From Bacteroidales bacterium UBA1192 (GTDB taxonomy: Bacteria > Bacteroidota > Bacteroidia > Bacteroidales > Bacteroidaceae), in contig DBYG01000065.1 in assembly GCA_002310175.1 (NCBI GenBank), positions 1 through 49,094 on the forward strand: a stretch of DNA of 49,094 nt. Direction: 5' to 3'. The notes under the pieces are model-generated. The model had not been told where the DNA came from and did no database searches. It was given only the letters and a program-made list of their open reading frames with translations. The translations under genes and the position numbers were made by a program. Shown one piece after another: positions 1 through 9,033 of this stretch. How positions within the stretch are numbered: the first letter of the stretch is position 1; each line of letters opens with the position of its first letter.

Positions 1-10
1 CCACCAAACA

Positions 11-39
11 AAAACGGAACTTTTTTTGCCGTTTTTTTT
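11..39 (+). terminator. Rho-independent terminator of a gene left of the window
   Basis: A 7-bp perfect stem (11-17 with 29-35) is closed by an 11-base loop and followed by more T residues to 39. On the plus strand this is a small intrinsic terminator, probably ending a plus-strand gene that lies before the window. The stem is rich in A-T pairs, so strength is uncertain. Confidence 0.55.
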
Positions 40-74
40 GTTAATAATCACAACCGCTTGAAACATTGAAAATT

Positions 75-110
75 ATAAAGAGGCATAGACATAATGCTAC
101 ACCTCTTTAT
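75..110 (-). terminator. Hairpin after the response regulator gene
   Basis: A 9-bp perfect inverted repeat (75-83 with 102-110) with an inner GCAT/ATGC pairing lies 31 bases past the stop codon of the minus-strand response regulator. On the minus strand the hairpin is followed by a T-rich stretch (AATTTTC). It most likely ends transcription of the two-component operon, converging on the terminator at 11-39. Confidence 0.5.
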
Positions 111-140
111 ATATATAAGCATGAAAAAAGGACTAGAAAG

Positions 141-842
141 TCAATCCTCAATATCTGGAACTATAAGTTTATATCCTTTACCATGAATATTAATAATCTC
201 CACAGTATCATCATCCCTTAGATGCTTGCGAAGTTTGGTTATATAGACATCCATACTACGTGCATTGAAATAGTTATCATCAATCCAGATGGCTTTCAAT
301 GCAAAGTCTCGCTGTAAAATCTCATTCTGATGAACACATAACAAATTGAGCAGCTCAGATTCCTTAGTAGTAAGCTTTGTGGATCTCTCACCGATAGATA
401 AAATCTGTTTCTTGGTATCGAATGTAAACCTTCCTATCTTGTACATAGTAACCTCACGGTTCTTTTTTCCATGTACCCGACGTAAAATAGCTTCCATGCG
501 AAGAGTAAGTTCTTCCATGCTGAAAGGTTTGGTAATATAGTCATCGGCACCAATTTTAAAGCCTTCCAGGATATCTTCCTTAAGTGTCTTTGCAGTAAGG
601 AACATAATAGGAATGTCCGAGTTGATGGAACGGATTTCCTTGGCCAGAGTAAATCCATCCTTCCTGGGCATCATTACATCAAAGATACAGATGTCAAACT
701 TGCCTTTTAGAAAAGTCTTGTAACCTGCATCTCCGTCTGGACATAACTCAGTGTTGTAACCCTTTGACTGAAGATACTCACGGAGCAGCATGCCCAGATT
801 CTCGTCATCTTCACAGAGCAAAATGTTCAGTTTTTCTTCCAT
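141..842 (-). CDS. rprY: OmpR/PhoB-family response regulator, RprY-like
   Basis: This 233-residue protein has a receiver domain (about residues 5-120) and an OmpR/PhoB winged-helix DNA-binding domain (about 130-230). Visible receiver residues are the acidic pocket EDDE at 11-14, the phospho-acceptor Asp55 in FDVMMP, the LTAK threonine region, and Lys105 in TKPF. The effector domain shows the usual ELLNLL helix and a C-terminal HGKGYKL wing. It follows the histidine kinase gene with 18 bases between them, so the two are almost certainly a cognate pair in one transcript. Similarity to the Bacteroides RprXY pair is from recalled family features; the symbol is less certain than the family. Targets cannot be read from the sequence. 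Confidence 0.9.
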   Translation of the reverse strand: MEEKLNILLCEDDENLGMLLREYLQSKGYNTELCPDGDAGYKTFLKGKFDICIFDVMMPRKDGFTLAKEIRSINSDIPIMFLTAKTLKEDILEGFKIGADDYITKPFSMEELTLRMEAILRRVHGKKNREVTMYKIGRFTFDTKKQILSIGERSTKLTTKESELLNLLCVHQNEILQRDFALKAIWIDDNYFNARSMDVYITKLRKHLRDDDTVEIINIHGKGYKLIVPDIED

Positions 843-860
843 AATAGTATATTTTTGAGG

Positions 861-2405
861 TTATTCTTCGGTTTGGGGAAGAGTGATAATAAACTTGGTA
901 CCAAATCCAAGTTCACTTTCCGCACGTATAGTTCCCTTATGGCTCGCGATTACCTTTTTTACATATGCCAGGCCAAGTCCAAATCCTTTCACATCATGAA
1001 GATTTCCGGTATGAACACGGTAGAATTTCTCAAAAACCTTCTTGATATCTTCCTTTTTTATTCCGATTCCATTATCCTCAATGGAAATCAAGAGCTTTCC
1101 AGGTTCATTCCATGTCCGCACCTTAAGTTTAAGAGGAATATCGTCCCGTTTATATTTTACAGCATTATCCATGAGATTGAAAATCACATTTGTAAAATGC
1201 ATCTCATCTGCCATTGCAAATGGATCTTCTGTTTCAAAATCCGTTTCAAGAGTACCACCTATATTGCCAACCTTAAGACGGAAAGTAGTGACCACACCGT
1301 AAATTAGTTCGTCAATGTCCATATTCTTAAACTTGAGCGTAGTACTCTGTCGCTCAAACATGGACATCTGAAGAACCTTTTCAACCTGAAACCTAAGGCG
1401 CTTGGTTTCATCATTGATAACCCTTGAGTAATGTTGAAGAAGTTGAGGCGATTTGTCCAACGACTGATCATTCAACATTTGGGCTGCAAGAGAAATTGTG
1501 GATATAGGTGTCTTGAACTCATGAGTCATATTGTTAATAAAATCATTCTTCATCTCTGTAACCTTACGCTGCCTAAGTACGAGTACCAGGGTGAATACGT
1601 AGGTAATCATCAGGACAGCCATAAATATCAGAGAAGGAATCATGAAATTAACCGAGTTGTCTATATATGCATCCAAAGTAGGGAAATATACGCGCAGAAC
1701 TCCCATGCGGGACGGTGAGTCGCTGTGAAAGACAGTCTGATCATATGTATCCTTAAGGATAGCAGCATTAAAATCGCCGCAACATGTATGTACTATGCGA
1801 CCGTTTGGAGTGGTCACAATCCAATGAAACGGGATATCTATTCCATTGTCTTTTAATTCAGATTGCAGTTCATTAGCCAGAAACTGTGGATTAATACGTT
1901 CATTTAAAGGGCGTTCACTAGCTGTATTGAGCATACTGAATATAACTTCATCTAATAGATTTTTTTGGATAAGATAACGTTTGAGTTGCTGCTGCTGAAG
2001 ACTGACCCCCTTGTCTGTCACCGACGTTCCAGGCTCAGGATTGATACGAGGAACCTGAAGGGATGGCATTGTTGCCGAAGGGCCGAAACTCTGCTGGACA
2101 GACTGATTGTAGGTAAATCCACCATTCATATATGTGATAGACTGACTGAAAATACCACCTTCAAGCACGGGATAACCCAGATTTGAGCTGCGCTCCATTT
2201 CACGAATATCATTCTCCAAATACCACTTGGCTTCTTCCAGCTCCAGCTGATGGGCAACTTCATAAAGACTTCGCTTAACAGCATCCTCAAACTCCTGATG
2301 ACGCATTAAACTCATCTCCTTCATATAACGCAACTGCATCATCAGCAAAACGACGAAAGAAACACTGATAACAAAACCAAGAATCCAGACTACAATCTTT
2401 TTCAT
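861..2405 (-). CDS. rprX: Membrane sensor histidine kinase, RprX-like
   Basis: This 514-residue kinase has an N-terminal membrane helix (about 4-24), an extracytoplasmic sensor region (about 30-250), a second helix (about 253-277), then HisKA and HATPase_c domains. The phospho-acceptor is His295 in the motif MTHEFKTPI; the ATP-binding lid carries DNAVKYK, DNGIGI and GFGLGLAYV. The sensor region has no domain I recognise; it contains a Gln-rich stretch near 137-140 and a CCGD motif near 208-211. Its partner is the response regulator just downstream. A -7 promoter box ends only five bases before this ATG, so the transcript may have almost no leader. Kinase identity is firm; the RprX name is by resemblance. 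Confidence 0.9.
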   Translation of the reverse strand: MKKIVVWILGFVISVSFVVLLMMQLRYMKEMSLMRHQEFEDAVKRSLYEVAHQLELEEAKWYLENDIREMERSSNLGYPVLEGGIFSQSITYMNGGFTYNQSVQQSFGPSATMPSLQVPRINPEPGTSVTDKGVSLQQQQLKRYLIQKNLLDEVIFSMLNTASERPLNERINPQFLANELQSELKDNGIDIPFHWIVTTPNGRIVHTCCGDFNAAILKDTYDQTVFHSDSPSRMGVLRVYFPTLDAYIDNSVNFMIPSLIFMAVLMITYVFTLVLVLRQRKVTEMKNDFINNMTHEFKTPISTISLAAQMLNDQSLDKSPQLLQHYSRVINDETKRLRFQVEKVLQMSMFERQSTTLKFKNMDIDELIYGVVTTFRLKVGNIGGTLETDFETEDPFAMADEMHFTNVIFNLMDNAVKYKRDDIPLKLKVRTWNEPGKLLISIEDNGIGIKKEDIKKVFEKFYRVHTGNLHDVKGFGLGLAYVKKVIASHKGTIRAESELGFGTKFIITLPQTEE

Positions 2406-2410
2406 ATTGA

Positions 2411-2443
2411 CAAATATAGTAACGAATTTGGACTTGGCATCAA
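2411..2443 (-). promoter_or_regulatory. Putative promoter of the two-component operon
   Basis: On the minus strand TATATTTG (2411-2418) fits the Bacteroides -7 consensus TAnnTTTG, and TTGA (2440-2443) lies 21 bases upstream as a weak -33 element. Transcription would begin at or beside the A of the kinase start codon (2405), implying a leaderless or nearly leaderless message. Confidence 0.4.
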
Positions 2444-2470
2444 TTAACTTAAAAAATTAATAGAAATTAA

Positions 2471-2505
2471 GAAAAAAAGGGCAGAATGTCCGTCTTCTGC
2501 CCTTT
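2471..2505 (-). terminator. Strong rho-independent terminator of the EF-G paralog
   Basis: An 11-bp perfect stem (2476-2486 with 2495-2505) with an 8-base loop is followed on the minus strand by an unbroken T run. It starts 28 bases past the EF-G stop codon, so it separates this gene from the two-component operon downstream. Confidence 0.85.
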
Positions 2506-2533
2506 AAAGTTATCAATAATACAACTACATCTA

Positions 2534-4684
2534 TTAATCTTCCTCTTTCTGTTTAGCCTCAAACTCCTTAATAAGTTTATCCTGAACATCAGTAGGAACA
2601 AGTTCATAACTGCTGAAACTCATAACAAAGGAACCGCTACCACCTGTAATAGAACTAAGGGAAGTAGAGTAGGTAGCCATCTCCTTTAGAGGGACCTTTG
2701 CCTTAAGGGTCTGGTAATTACCCTCGCTCTCCATACCCATAATCATGCCGCGACGCCCCTGCAGGTCACTCATAACATCACCCATATACTCAGCAGGCAC
2801 AAGGACCTCTACGTCATAAACAGGTTCCAGAATCTTTGGACCCGCTTCTTTGAAGGCAGCGCTGAAGGCATTACGACCTGCGAGAAGGAAAGATATTTCA
2901 TTAGAATCCACAGGGTGCATTTTACCATCGTATACTATGACGCGCACGTCACGTGCATATGAACCAGTAAGGGGTCCCTGCTCCATGCGTTGCATGATAC
3001 CCTTGAGAATTGCAGGCATAAAACGAGCATCTATCGAACCACCCACAATGCTGTTTACATAGACCAGTTTTCCACCCCACTCAAGTGGATACTCTTCTAC
3101 ACTCTTGACACTCATCTTGAATTCCTGGTTGCCGAACTTGAACATTTCAGGCATAGGTTTGCCTTCTTCATAAGGCTCAACGATAAGATGAACTTCGCCG
3201 AACTGACCAGCGCCACCAGACTGTTTTTTGTGACGATAATCCGCACGAGCAGCTTTGGTGATTGTCTCACGATAAGGAATCTTGGGTTCCTCAAATATGA
3301 TCATCATCTTATCATTATTTTCAATGCACCATTTGAATGTACGCAGATGGAACTCACCTTGTCCGTAGAGAATAACTTGACGAAGCTCCTTGGACTGCTC
3401 AATCACGAGCGTAGGATCCTCCTCACGCATACGATTAACAATGGTCATCATCTTTTCCATATCTGCCTCGTTTACAGGTTTGAGCGCACGCGAATACTTA
3501 GAGTTTGCGTATTTGATGAAGTTGAAACCGTGGTCGGCCCCCTCATTCAAGGTATTGCCTGTACGAACATCCTTGAGTTTTACTGTACAGCCTATGTCAC
3601 CTGCCACAAGTTCCGGAACCTGGACACGACTATTACCCTGGCTAACGAAAAGCTGGGCAATACGCTCCTTAGAACCACGGTCAGCATTTATCATATCCTG
3701 TCCTTCATGAGCCTTGCCACACATAACCTTAAAATAGGACACAGCACCTATATGAGGCTCCATGGTAGTCTTGAAAAAGAAGAGTGATGTTCCAGCTGCA
3801 TCAAGACCTACTGCTTCACCTTTGGTATCGGCTACAGCCTTTCCTTGCAACGGTGACGGGGCAACATTTGCCAGAAACTCAATGAGACGGCTCACACCTA
3901 CGTTCTGTGCAGCTGATGTGCAAACAATCGGGAAGAGACCGCAAGCCTCAATACCCTTTCGAAAGCCAGCACGAATCTCATCAGTGGAAAGTTCACCCTG
4001 ATCAAAGAACTTCTCCATCAGTTCCTCATCATTTTCGGCTGCAGACTCAGTGATAGTATCACGCATAGACTGAGCCTTGGAAGCTATAGACGCCGGAATA
4101 TCTTCAGACTTGGCATCTGAGCCATCAGTAAACGTAAGTTTCTGATTGACCAGCACATCAATTACACTATTGAATGAGGGCCCAGCATGTTCGGGAAATT
4201 GAATGGCTACGCATGTGGTTCCGAATGTAGAACGTATCTGCTCTACCACGCTATCATATTCGCACTTGTCACTATCAACATAGTTGATTACGAAAAAAGC
4301 AGGTTTGCAAAGTTTTTTAATGAGACGATAGTTGTTGATGAGACCCACATCAACACCACGCGAACCGTTAACCAATAGAACGGCGGAATCACAGATATTC
4401 AGGGCGGTAACAGCCTGACCTGAAAAATCATCAGCTCCCGGGCAGTCAAAAAAATTAAATTTCTTTCCGTACATTTCCACTGAGAATACGGTTGAATATA
4501 CTGAATAACCATACTCCAACTCTACAGCAGCAGTATCACTGACGGTATTCTTAGAATTCACTGAGCCACGGCGCTTTATCACACCTGCCTCAAAAAGGAT
4601 ACTCTCAGAGAGAGTAGTTTTACCTGATCCTGAGCCGCCCACGATGGCGATGTTCCGGATGTCTTCAGTTTTATAATTCTTCAT
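2534..4684 (-). CDS. fusA2: EF-G paralog (EF-G2) with degenerate GTPase motifs
   Basis: This 716-residue protein has the full EF-G domain order: G domain, domain II, III, IV (with KKQSGGAGQFGEV) and V. The P-loop is kept (GGSGSGKT, 16-23), but the G3 motif reads DCPGADDF (80-87) where canonical EF-G has DTPGHVDF, so the catalytic His is Ala84; G4 is NYVD (134-137) instead of NKxD, and the switch I threonine region is changed. This matches my recollection of the Bacteroides EF-G2, reported to support translation without GTP hydrolysis during starvation. The start at 4684 begins the conserved domain; an in-frame extension to 4825 has a low-complexity sequence and spans the promoter. It is alone between a promoter and a strong terminator. 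The housekeeping fusA must be elsewhere. Confidence 0.9.
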   Translation of the reverse strand: MKNYKTEDIRNIAIVGGSGSGKTTLSESILFEAGVIKRRGSVNSKNTVSDTAAVELEYGYSVYSTVFSVEMYGKKFNFFDCPGADDFSGQAVTALNICDSAVLLVNGSRGVDVGLINNYRLIKKLCKPAFFVINYVDSDKCEYDSVVEQIRSTFGTTCVAIQFPEHAGPSFNSVIDVLVNQKLTFTDGSDAKSEDIPASIASKAQSMRDTITESAAENDEELMEKFFDQGELSTDEIRAGFRKGIEACGLFPIVCTSAAQNVGVSRLIEFLANVAPSPLQGKAVADTKGEAVGLDAAGTSLFFFKTTMEPHIGAVSYFKVMCGKAHEGQDMINADRGSKERIAQLFVSQGNSRVQVPELVAGDIGCTVKLKDVRTGNTLNEGADHGFNFIKYANSKYSRALKPVNEADMEKMMTIVNRMREEDPTLVIEQSKELRQVILYGQGEFHLRTFKWCIENNDKMMIIFEEPKIPYRETITKAARADYRHKKQSGGAGQFGEVHLIVEPYEEGKPMPEMFKFGNQEFKMSVKSVEEYPLEWGGKLVYVNSIVGGSIDARFMPAILKGIMQRMEQGPLTGSYARDVRVIVYDGKMHPVDSNEISFLLAGRNAFSAAFKEAGPKILEPVYDVEVLVPAEYMGDVMSDLQGRRGMIMGMESEGNYQTLKAKVPLKEMATYSTSLSSITGGSGSFVMSFSSYELVPTDVQDKLIKEFEAKQKEED

Positions 4685-4759
4685 ATTATTCAATTGTTGA
4701 TTTGTCGATTTGTTGAATCTTTTGTTATAGATTTGAGATGCTTTTTTTAGAAAGGCTTG

Positions 4760-4792
4760 CAAATTTATCAAAAAAATACGAAGAACACCAAA
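4760..4792 (-). promoter_or_regulatory. Putative promoter of fusA2
   Basis: The minus strand has TAAATTTG (4760-4767), a perfect TAnnTTTG -7 box, and TTTG (4789-4792) 21 bases upstream. A start near 4754 gives a leader of about 70 bases that includes repeated GATTTGT-like words (4690-4715). It implies the EF-G paralog can be transcribed apart from the hemW operon. Confidence 0.6.
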
Positions 4793-4843
4793 AAAACATA
4801 GCGAACTTATAGAATACAAGCACAAAAAAACGAGCTGGAGGAG

Positions 4844-5959
4844 TTATATTTTAAATAACGAACTGATTATCGAATCACTTATGAACATACGATGTTCAGG
4901 AATACACAGTTTGTTGTTCTTCAACACCATATAACCACTTGATATTAGTTTTTCCGCTGATCGCAATACGAAAATGCGATCTAAGGTTGTTAAAGATAAT
5001 AGATCCAGGCCTTTGGAAGTTCGCAAACTCAACATAACCATTTCATTGTATATATCTGTTTCGGAGAGAAGTTCTAAATCAAAGATCGGCTTGTTACTCT
5101 CCATGCCAAGTAAATAAGCATCAATATCATTAGGATTCCACTGGCGGGTTTTACCATTATAAGAATGAGCACCAGCACCTACGCCAAGATAGGGAGTTCC
5201 GTTCCAATAGCAGCTGTTATGACGGGACATATATCCTGGACGACAAAAGTTAGAAATTTCATAATGCTCAAAGCCTGTTTTGAACAAATATAAGCACATA
5301 CGGTCATACATGGCAGCGCAAACATCATCATCAACAGGAATTATCCTGTTATCCATGCGCATAGCATCAAGAAGAGTGCCCTTTTCATAAGAAAGACAAT
5401 AGGAGGAGATATGCTGGACATCCATATCTGCAGCCATTTTCAAATCATACGACTGCATTTCTGACGTCTGACCTGGAATACCATATATAAGATCTATGCT
5501 TACATTGTTAATACCGATATCATTACAGATACCAACTGCATTAACTGCCTGCATGGCAGAATGGCGACGCCCAATGAAATGCAGCAGATCCTCATTGAAC
5601 GTTTGGACACCCATGCTTATGCGGTTGACGCCCAATTCACGGAGAGCCGTCACATACTCCATTGTTATGTCATCCGGATTACATTCAACGGTTAACTCCT
5701 CAAGATTGGCAAGGTCATAGTTTGTATTAATGCATTCAATCAATTGATTCATCTGCTGTATGGTAAGACGTGAAGGAGTTCCTCCACCAAAATATATAGT
5801 GGTAACAGGAGAGTTTCTCAGGTAGCCCCTACGTCGCTCCAACTCCAAACACACAGCATCAACATAACGTGTGGCTTCATCCTCACGCAATGTGGAGAAA
5901 AAGCCACAATATATACAGCGTCGGGCACAAAAAGGGATATGTATGTATATGCCCGCCAA
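4844..5959 (-). CDS. hemW: Radical SAM HemW-type protein (HemN-like)
   Basis: This 371-residue radical SAM protein opens with IHIPFCARRCIYCGF; Cys11, Cys15 and Cys18 form the iron-sulfur cluster motif. FGGGTPS and the ISMGVQTFN segment are the usual HemN/HemW signatures, and a HemN_C domain follows. HemW proteins bind heme and act as heme chaperones; many were annotated as oxygen-independent coproporphyrinogen oxidase. The frame has no ATG before the cluster motif; the best start is TTG at 5959, because an in-frame stop lies only 12 bases further up. It lies four bases behind glmM, so it is probably translated with it as the last gene of the rpe-to-hemW operon. Which function, chaperone or oxidase, cannot be decided here. 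Confidence 0.88.
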   Translation of the reverse strand: MAGIYIHIPFCARRCIYCGFFSTLREDEATRYVDAVCLELERRRGYLRNSPVTTIYFGGGTPSRLTIQQMNQLIECINTNYDLANLEELTVECNPDDITMEYVTALRELGVNRISMGVQTFNEDLLHFIGRRHSAMQAVNAVGICNDIGINNVSIDLIYGIPGQTSEMQSYDLKMAADMDVQHISSYCLSYEKGTLLDAMRMDNRIIPVDDDVCAAMYDRMCLYLFKTGFEHYEISNFCRPGYMSRHNSCYWNGTPYLGVGAGAHSYNGKTRQWNPNDIDAYLLGMESNKPIFDLELLSETDIYNEMVMLSLRTSKGLDLLSLTTLDRIFVLRSAEKLISSGYMVLKNNKLCIPEHRMFISDSIISSLFKI

Positions 5960-5963
5960 AGAG

Positions 5964-7346
5964 TCAAATCATTGAGTTGATGACATTCATTACATCCAAG
6001 CCTATAGCATTGGCTGCATCTAAAGTGGATGCCTCGGAATAGACGCGGATGATAGGTTCTGTATTGCTTTTACGCAAATGGACCCACTTGTCTGGGAAAT
6101 CTATCTTAACTCCGTCAACATCGTTTATTTCCTGTTCAGAATAGATACCTTTGACCTTACGCAAAATAGCATCCACATCTGTCCCCGGCTTGAGGTCAAT
6201 TCGGTTCTTGGCTATGTAATATTGTGGATATGTGGCCCTAAGTTCACTGACCTTCACCCCCTCATGTGCCAAATGGCTCAAGAACAGTGCTATTCCGACA
6301 AGTGCATCACGGCCATAATGTAATGCGGGATAGATTACTCCACCATTACCCTCACCCCCGATGACTGCACCCTTCTCCTTCATTTTAGTTGTAACATTAA
6401 CCTCACCTACAGCAGAAGCATAATACTTGCCACCATATTTCAATGTTACGTCACGTAAGGCACGTGTTGAACTGAGGTTGGAAACAGTATTGCCAGGAGT
6501 ATGTCTAAGCACGTAATCCGCTACAGTCACAAGAGTGTATTCCTCACCATACATGTTACCCTTCTCGTCAATAAAGGCAAGACGATCCACATCAGGATCA
6601 ACAACGAAAGCAACATCACGGTCACCTTTGCGCATTAGGCTCATTATATCACTCAGGTTTTTTTCAAGAGGCTCAGGATTGTGCTGAAAATCACCTGTGG
6701 GATCGCAATAAAGCTTATCAACACTCTTCACGCCCAAACGATAAAGTAATTCAGGCAAAATAACACCACCTACTGAATTAACACAGTCAACAGCCACCTT
6801 GAATCCAGCTTTATGGATAGCCTCTACATCAACCATATCAAGAGCTAGGACAGCATCAATATGACGACGGTTCATTGTGTCATCAGTATAGTAATGACCG
6901 AGACTGTCTACATCGGCATAAAAGAAATCTCCCTTCTCTGCTATATCCAGCACCATATTTCCGTCTGAAGCAGTCAAAAACTCTCCTTTACTGTTAAGTA
7001 GTTTCAAGGCATTCCAATGACGCGGATTATGACTTGCAGTAAGTATCAAGCCTCCATCTGCATTAAGCCATGTCACTGCAAGTTCAGTGGTAGGGGTGGT
7101 GGCCAGGCCTATGTCGGTCACATCAAAACCCATACCTATGAGCGTTCCGCAAACCACCTGACGGACCATCTCACCGGAAAGACGGGCATCGCGACCAACC
7201 ACTACATGCCTAGAGTCAGGATTGCTCCTTCGCAGCCAAGTAGCATATGCCGATGTAAATTTCACTATATCCAGAGGAGTAAGTCCATCTCCAGCAGGAC
7301 CTCCAATTTCTCCTCGAAGGCCTGAGATTGATTTTATCATTGCCAT
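5964..7346 (-). CDS. glmM: Phosphoglucosamine mutase GlmM (phosphohexomutase family)
   Basis: The 460-residue protein belongs to the alpha-D-phosphohexomutase family. It shows the phosphoserine loop TASHNP (Ser105), the metal-binding DPDVDR motif, and a C-terminal phosphate-binding RKSNTEP, where most GlmM have SGTEP. GlmM converts glucosamine 6-phosphate to glucosamine 1-phosphate for cell-wall and lipid A synthesis. Length fits GlmM and excludes the longer PgmA type; phosphomannomutase activity is not excluded. Two ATGs are possible: 7346, or 7340, whose ATG overlaps the stop of the upstream DUF4827 gene as ATGA, a typical coupled start. Part of the rpe-to-hemW operon. Confidence 0.9.
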   Translation of the reverse strand: MAMIKSISGLRGEIGGPAGDGLTPLDIVKFTSAYATWLRRSNPDSRHVVVGRDARLSGEMVRQVVCGTLIGMGFDVTDIGLATTPTTELAVTWLNADGGLILTASHNPRHWNALKLLNSKGEFLTASDGNMVLDIAEKGDFFYADVDSLGHYYTDDTMNRRHIDAVLALDMVDVEAIHKAGFKVAVDCVNSVGGVILPELLYRLGVKSVDKLYCDPTGDFQHNPEPLEKNLSDIMSLMRKGDRDVAFVVDPDVDRLAFIDEKGNMYGEEYTLVTVADYVLRHTPGNTVSNLSSTRALRDVTLKYGGKYYASAVGEVNVTTKMKEKGAVIGGEGNGGVIYPALHYGRDALVGIALFLSHLAHEGVKVSELRATYPQYYIAKNRIDLKPGTDVDAILRKVKGIYSEQEINDVDGVKIDFPDKWVHLRKSNTEPIIRVYSEASTLDAANAIGLDVMNVINSMI

Positions 7347-7981
7347 TTTTCAGTACTGATTGTTATCTCGTAAAACATAGGGATTACATTTTGAGTGGCG
7401 TTCTGGGTTCCTTCCGAATGGGGCACTATAAGACGCACTTTGGCCGATGGCATTCCGTTGATAAACCCCGGCTTGATGAACGGGAACACCATTAACCACG
7501 CATTCGGAACCATATTACCATAGGTATTGGACATAATTCCGGAAAGAAATGAAGCGGTATAGGTATCACCTGTCCGTTTGACATAAAGCGATTCCGGATA
7601 CTGATTCGTCTTGTTCATGGTAAGGGTATCTCCAGTAGAAACAAAAAGTTCAGAATAGCGAGCATTCATATACCACGTTTCACCCGGTTTCATAACTCTC
7701 CCTTCACCACGGCGCACCACCTGCATATAAACCCCATTATCATTAAAGAGTACGTACTGATTCTTGCCTTTTTCAGGGTTTGCCTCAAGATTAAGCGTTA
7801 TTGTATCAATCAGGAATTCATCCATGGAAATAACTTCTATCCCATTCTTTTCGATAAAGTCATGTATCTGCTTGTTTTCACGCGCCTTTTGCTCTGCGTA
7901 AGTTTCCTCGTCGTCACAAGCTGGTAATAGCAGTAGTCCTGCCATTACCGCCAAAATACTCTTAAACAGTTTTGTCATCAT
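7337..7981 (-). CDS. DUF4827 lipoprotein
   Basis: This 214-residue protein begins with a lipoprotein signal: basic start, hydrophobic stretch, and lipobox LLPAC with Cys22. The mature part starts with an acidic DDEE stretch and then follows the pattern of the Bacteroidales DUF4827 family, which has a fold like FKBP-type peptidyl-prolyl isomerases (GEGRVMKPGETW and the following strands look like that core). Catalytic activity is not established. Its start overlaps the stop of the DHH gene by one base, and its end overlaps the glmM start, so expression is tied to both. Likely anchored in the outer or inner membrane, facing the periplasm. Confidence 0.82.
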   Translation of the reverse strand: MMTKLFKSILAVMAGLLLLPACDDEETYAEQKARENKQIHDFIEKNGIEVISMDEFLIDTITLNLEANPEKGKNQYVLFNDNGVYMQVVRRGEGRVMKPGETWYMNARYSELFVSTGDTLTMNKTNQYPESLYVKRTGDTYTASFLSGIMSNTYGNMVPNAWLMVFPFIKPGFINGMPSAKVRLIVPHSEGTQNATQNVIPMFYEITISTEKWQ

Positions 7982-9033
7982 TATTTCTTAAACAGTTGTC
8001 TGATATTGTCTTTGTCTGATTTCTCCCATGACTTCATGGCCTCATGGAAACGCGCCACAGCCTCTTCCATACTACATTTGATCTCTGCACCGCTTGCATT
8101 TGTGTGCCCTCCTCCATGAAACCAGTCGGAAGCCAGAATATTACATGGCACATTTCCGGATGACCTAAAAGATAGTCTGATTTGGTCTTTTTCTTCACGT
8201 ATAAAAACAGAAAGCATGATGCCTTCAATCTGTAAAGGCATATTTACGAATCCTTCTGTATCTCCTTTCTTGGCATTGAAACGCAGCATTTCCTTGGAAG
8301 TAAGGGTTATCAAAGCTGTTGACATGTCATAAAATATCTGCATCTTTTCACTAAGAACATATCCTTGAAGACGAAGCCTTGATTCTGAAAATGTATTATA
8401 GACCCTACTGTAAATCCTATCCTTGTCAATACCTGTTTCAAGGAGCAGACTGATGACATTGAACAAACAGGAATTATTACTGTTATAAGTAAAAGCCCCA
8501 GTATCGGTCATCATACCGGTATAAAGGCACTCGGCTATATCATAGTCAATATGGCTGAAACCTCCAAGAGCACAAATGAAATGGAATACAAGCTCCGCAG
8601 TCGATGAAGCTTCGGGATAAGATAGAATTACATTGAAAGTGGCCCCAGGATAAGGATGATGGTCAATTAGTATTTTCTTAGCCTTGGTATATAGGAAACT
8701 GGCAGCAACTTTATCAATACGTTTTACAACATTAAAATCCAAGCAACAAACAACATCGGCCTGATAAATGACCCTTTCAGCCGCATCCGGATCAGAATCA
8801 TAAATCATAAGTTCATCTATTCCAGGAAGCCAGCGAATAAAATCAGGCGGTGTATCAGGTACCAAAGCAACAGCCTCCTTTCCAAGAGATTTCAGATAGC
8901 GGCATAGGGCCAATGACGAACCGATTGCATCCCCATCGGGGGACATGTGGGAGATCACAACAAAACGGTCGGCATAATTCAGCCAAATCCTGAACTCCGA
9001 AACATCCTCAGCAGAGAAATAATTCTCAATCAT
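7981..9033 (-). CDS. nrnA: DHH phosphoesterase, NrnA-like oligoribonuclease/PAP phosphatase
   Basis: The 350-residue protein has a DHH domain and a C-terminal DHHA1 domain. Metal-binding motifs are visible: HMSPDGDAIGSS (29-40), CCLDFN, IDHHPYPG, and TGMMTDTGAF; DHHA1 carries the substrate loop GGGHTNASGA. This is the NrnA layout: degradation of very short RNA oligonucleotides and, in some members, removal of the 3' phosphate of pAp. Some family members also act on cyclic dinucleotide products. It has its own putative promoter just upstream and is followed by DUF4827 with a one-base overlap. A catalytic difference from NrnA is the Asn in LDFN where Asp-containing motifs are usual; I would not infer loss from it. 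Confidence 0.88.
   Translation of the reverse strand: MIENYFSAEDVSEFRIWLNYADRFVVISHMSPDGDAIGSSLALCRYLKSLGKEAVALVPDTPPDFIRWLPGIDELMIYDSDPDAAERVIYQADVVCCLDFNVVKRIDKVAASFLYTKAKKILIDHHPYPGATFNVILSYPEASSTAELVFHFICALGGFSHIDYDIAECLYTGMMTDTGAFTYNSNNSCLFNVISLLLETGIDKDRIYSRVYNTFSESRLRLQGYVLSEKMQIFYDMSTALITLTSKEMLRFNAKKGDTEGFVNMPLQIEGIMLSVFIREEKDQIRLSFRSSGNVPCNILASDWFHGGGHTNASGAEIKCSMEEAVARFHEAMKSWEKSDKDNIRQLFKK

Noticed and set aside
2990..3787. 265-codon plus-strand frame opposite the EF-G paralog
   Set aside because: It lies wholly antisense to a well-conserved gene; no family resemblance and no promoter.
4685..4825. 47-residue N-terminal extension of the EF-G paralog
   Set aside because: The residues lack EF-G similarity and the DNA holds the -7 and -33 boxes.
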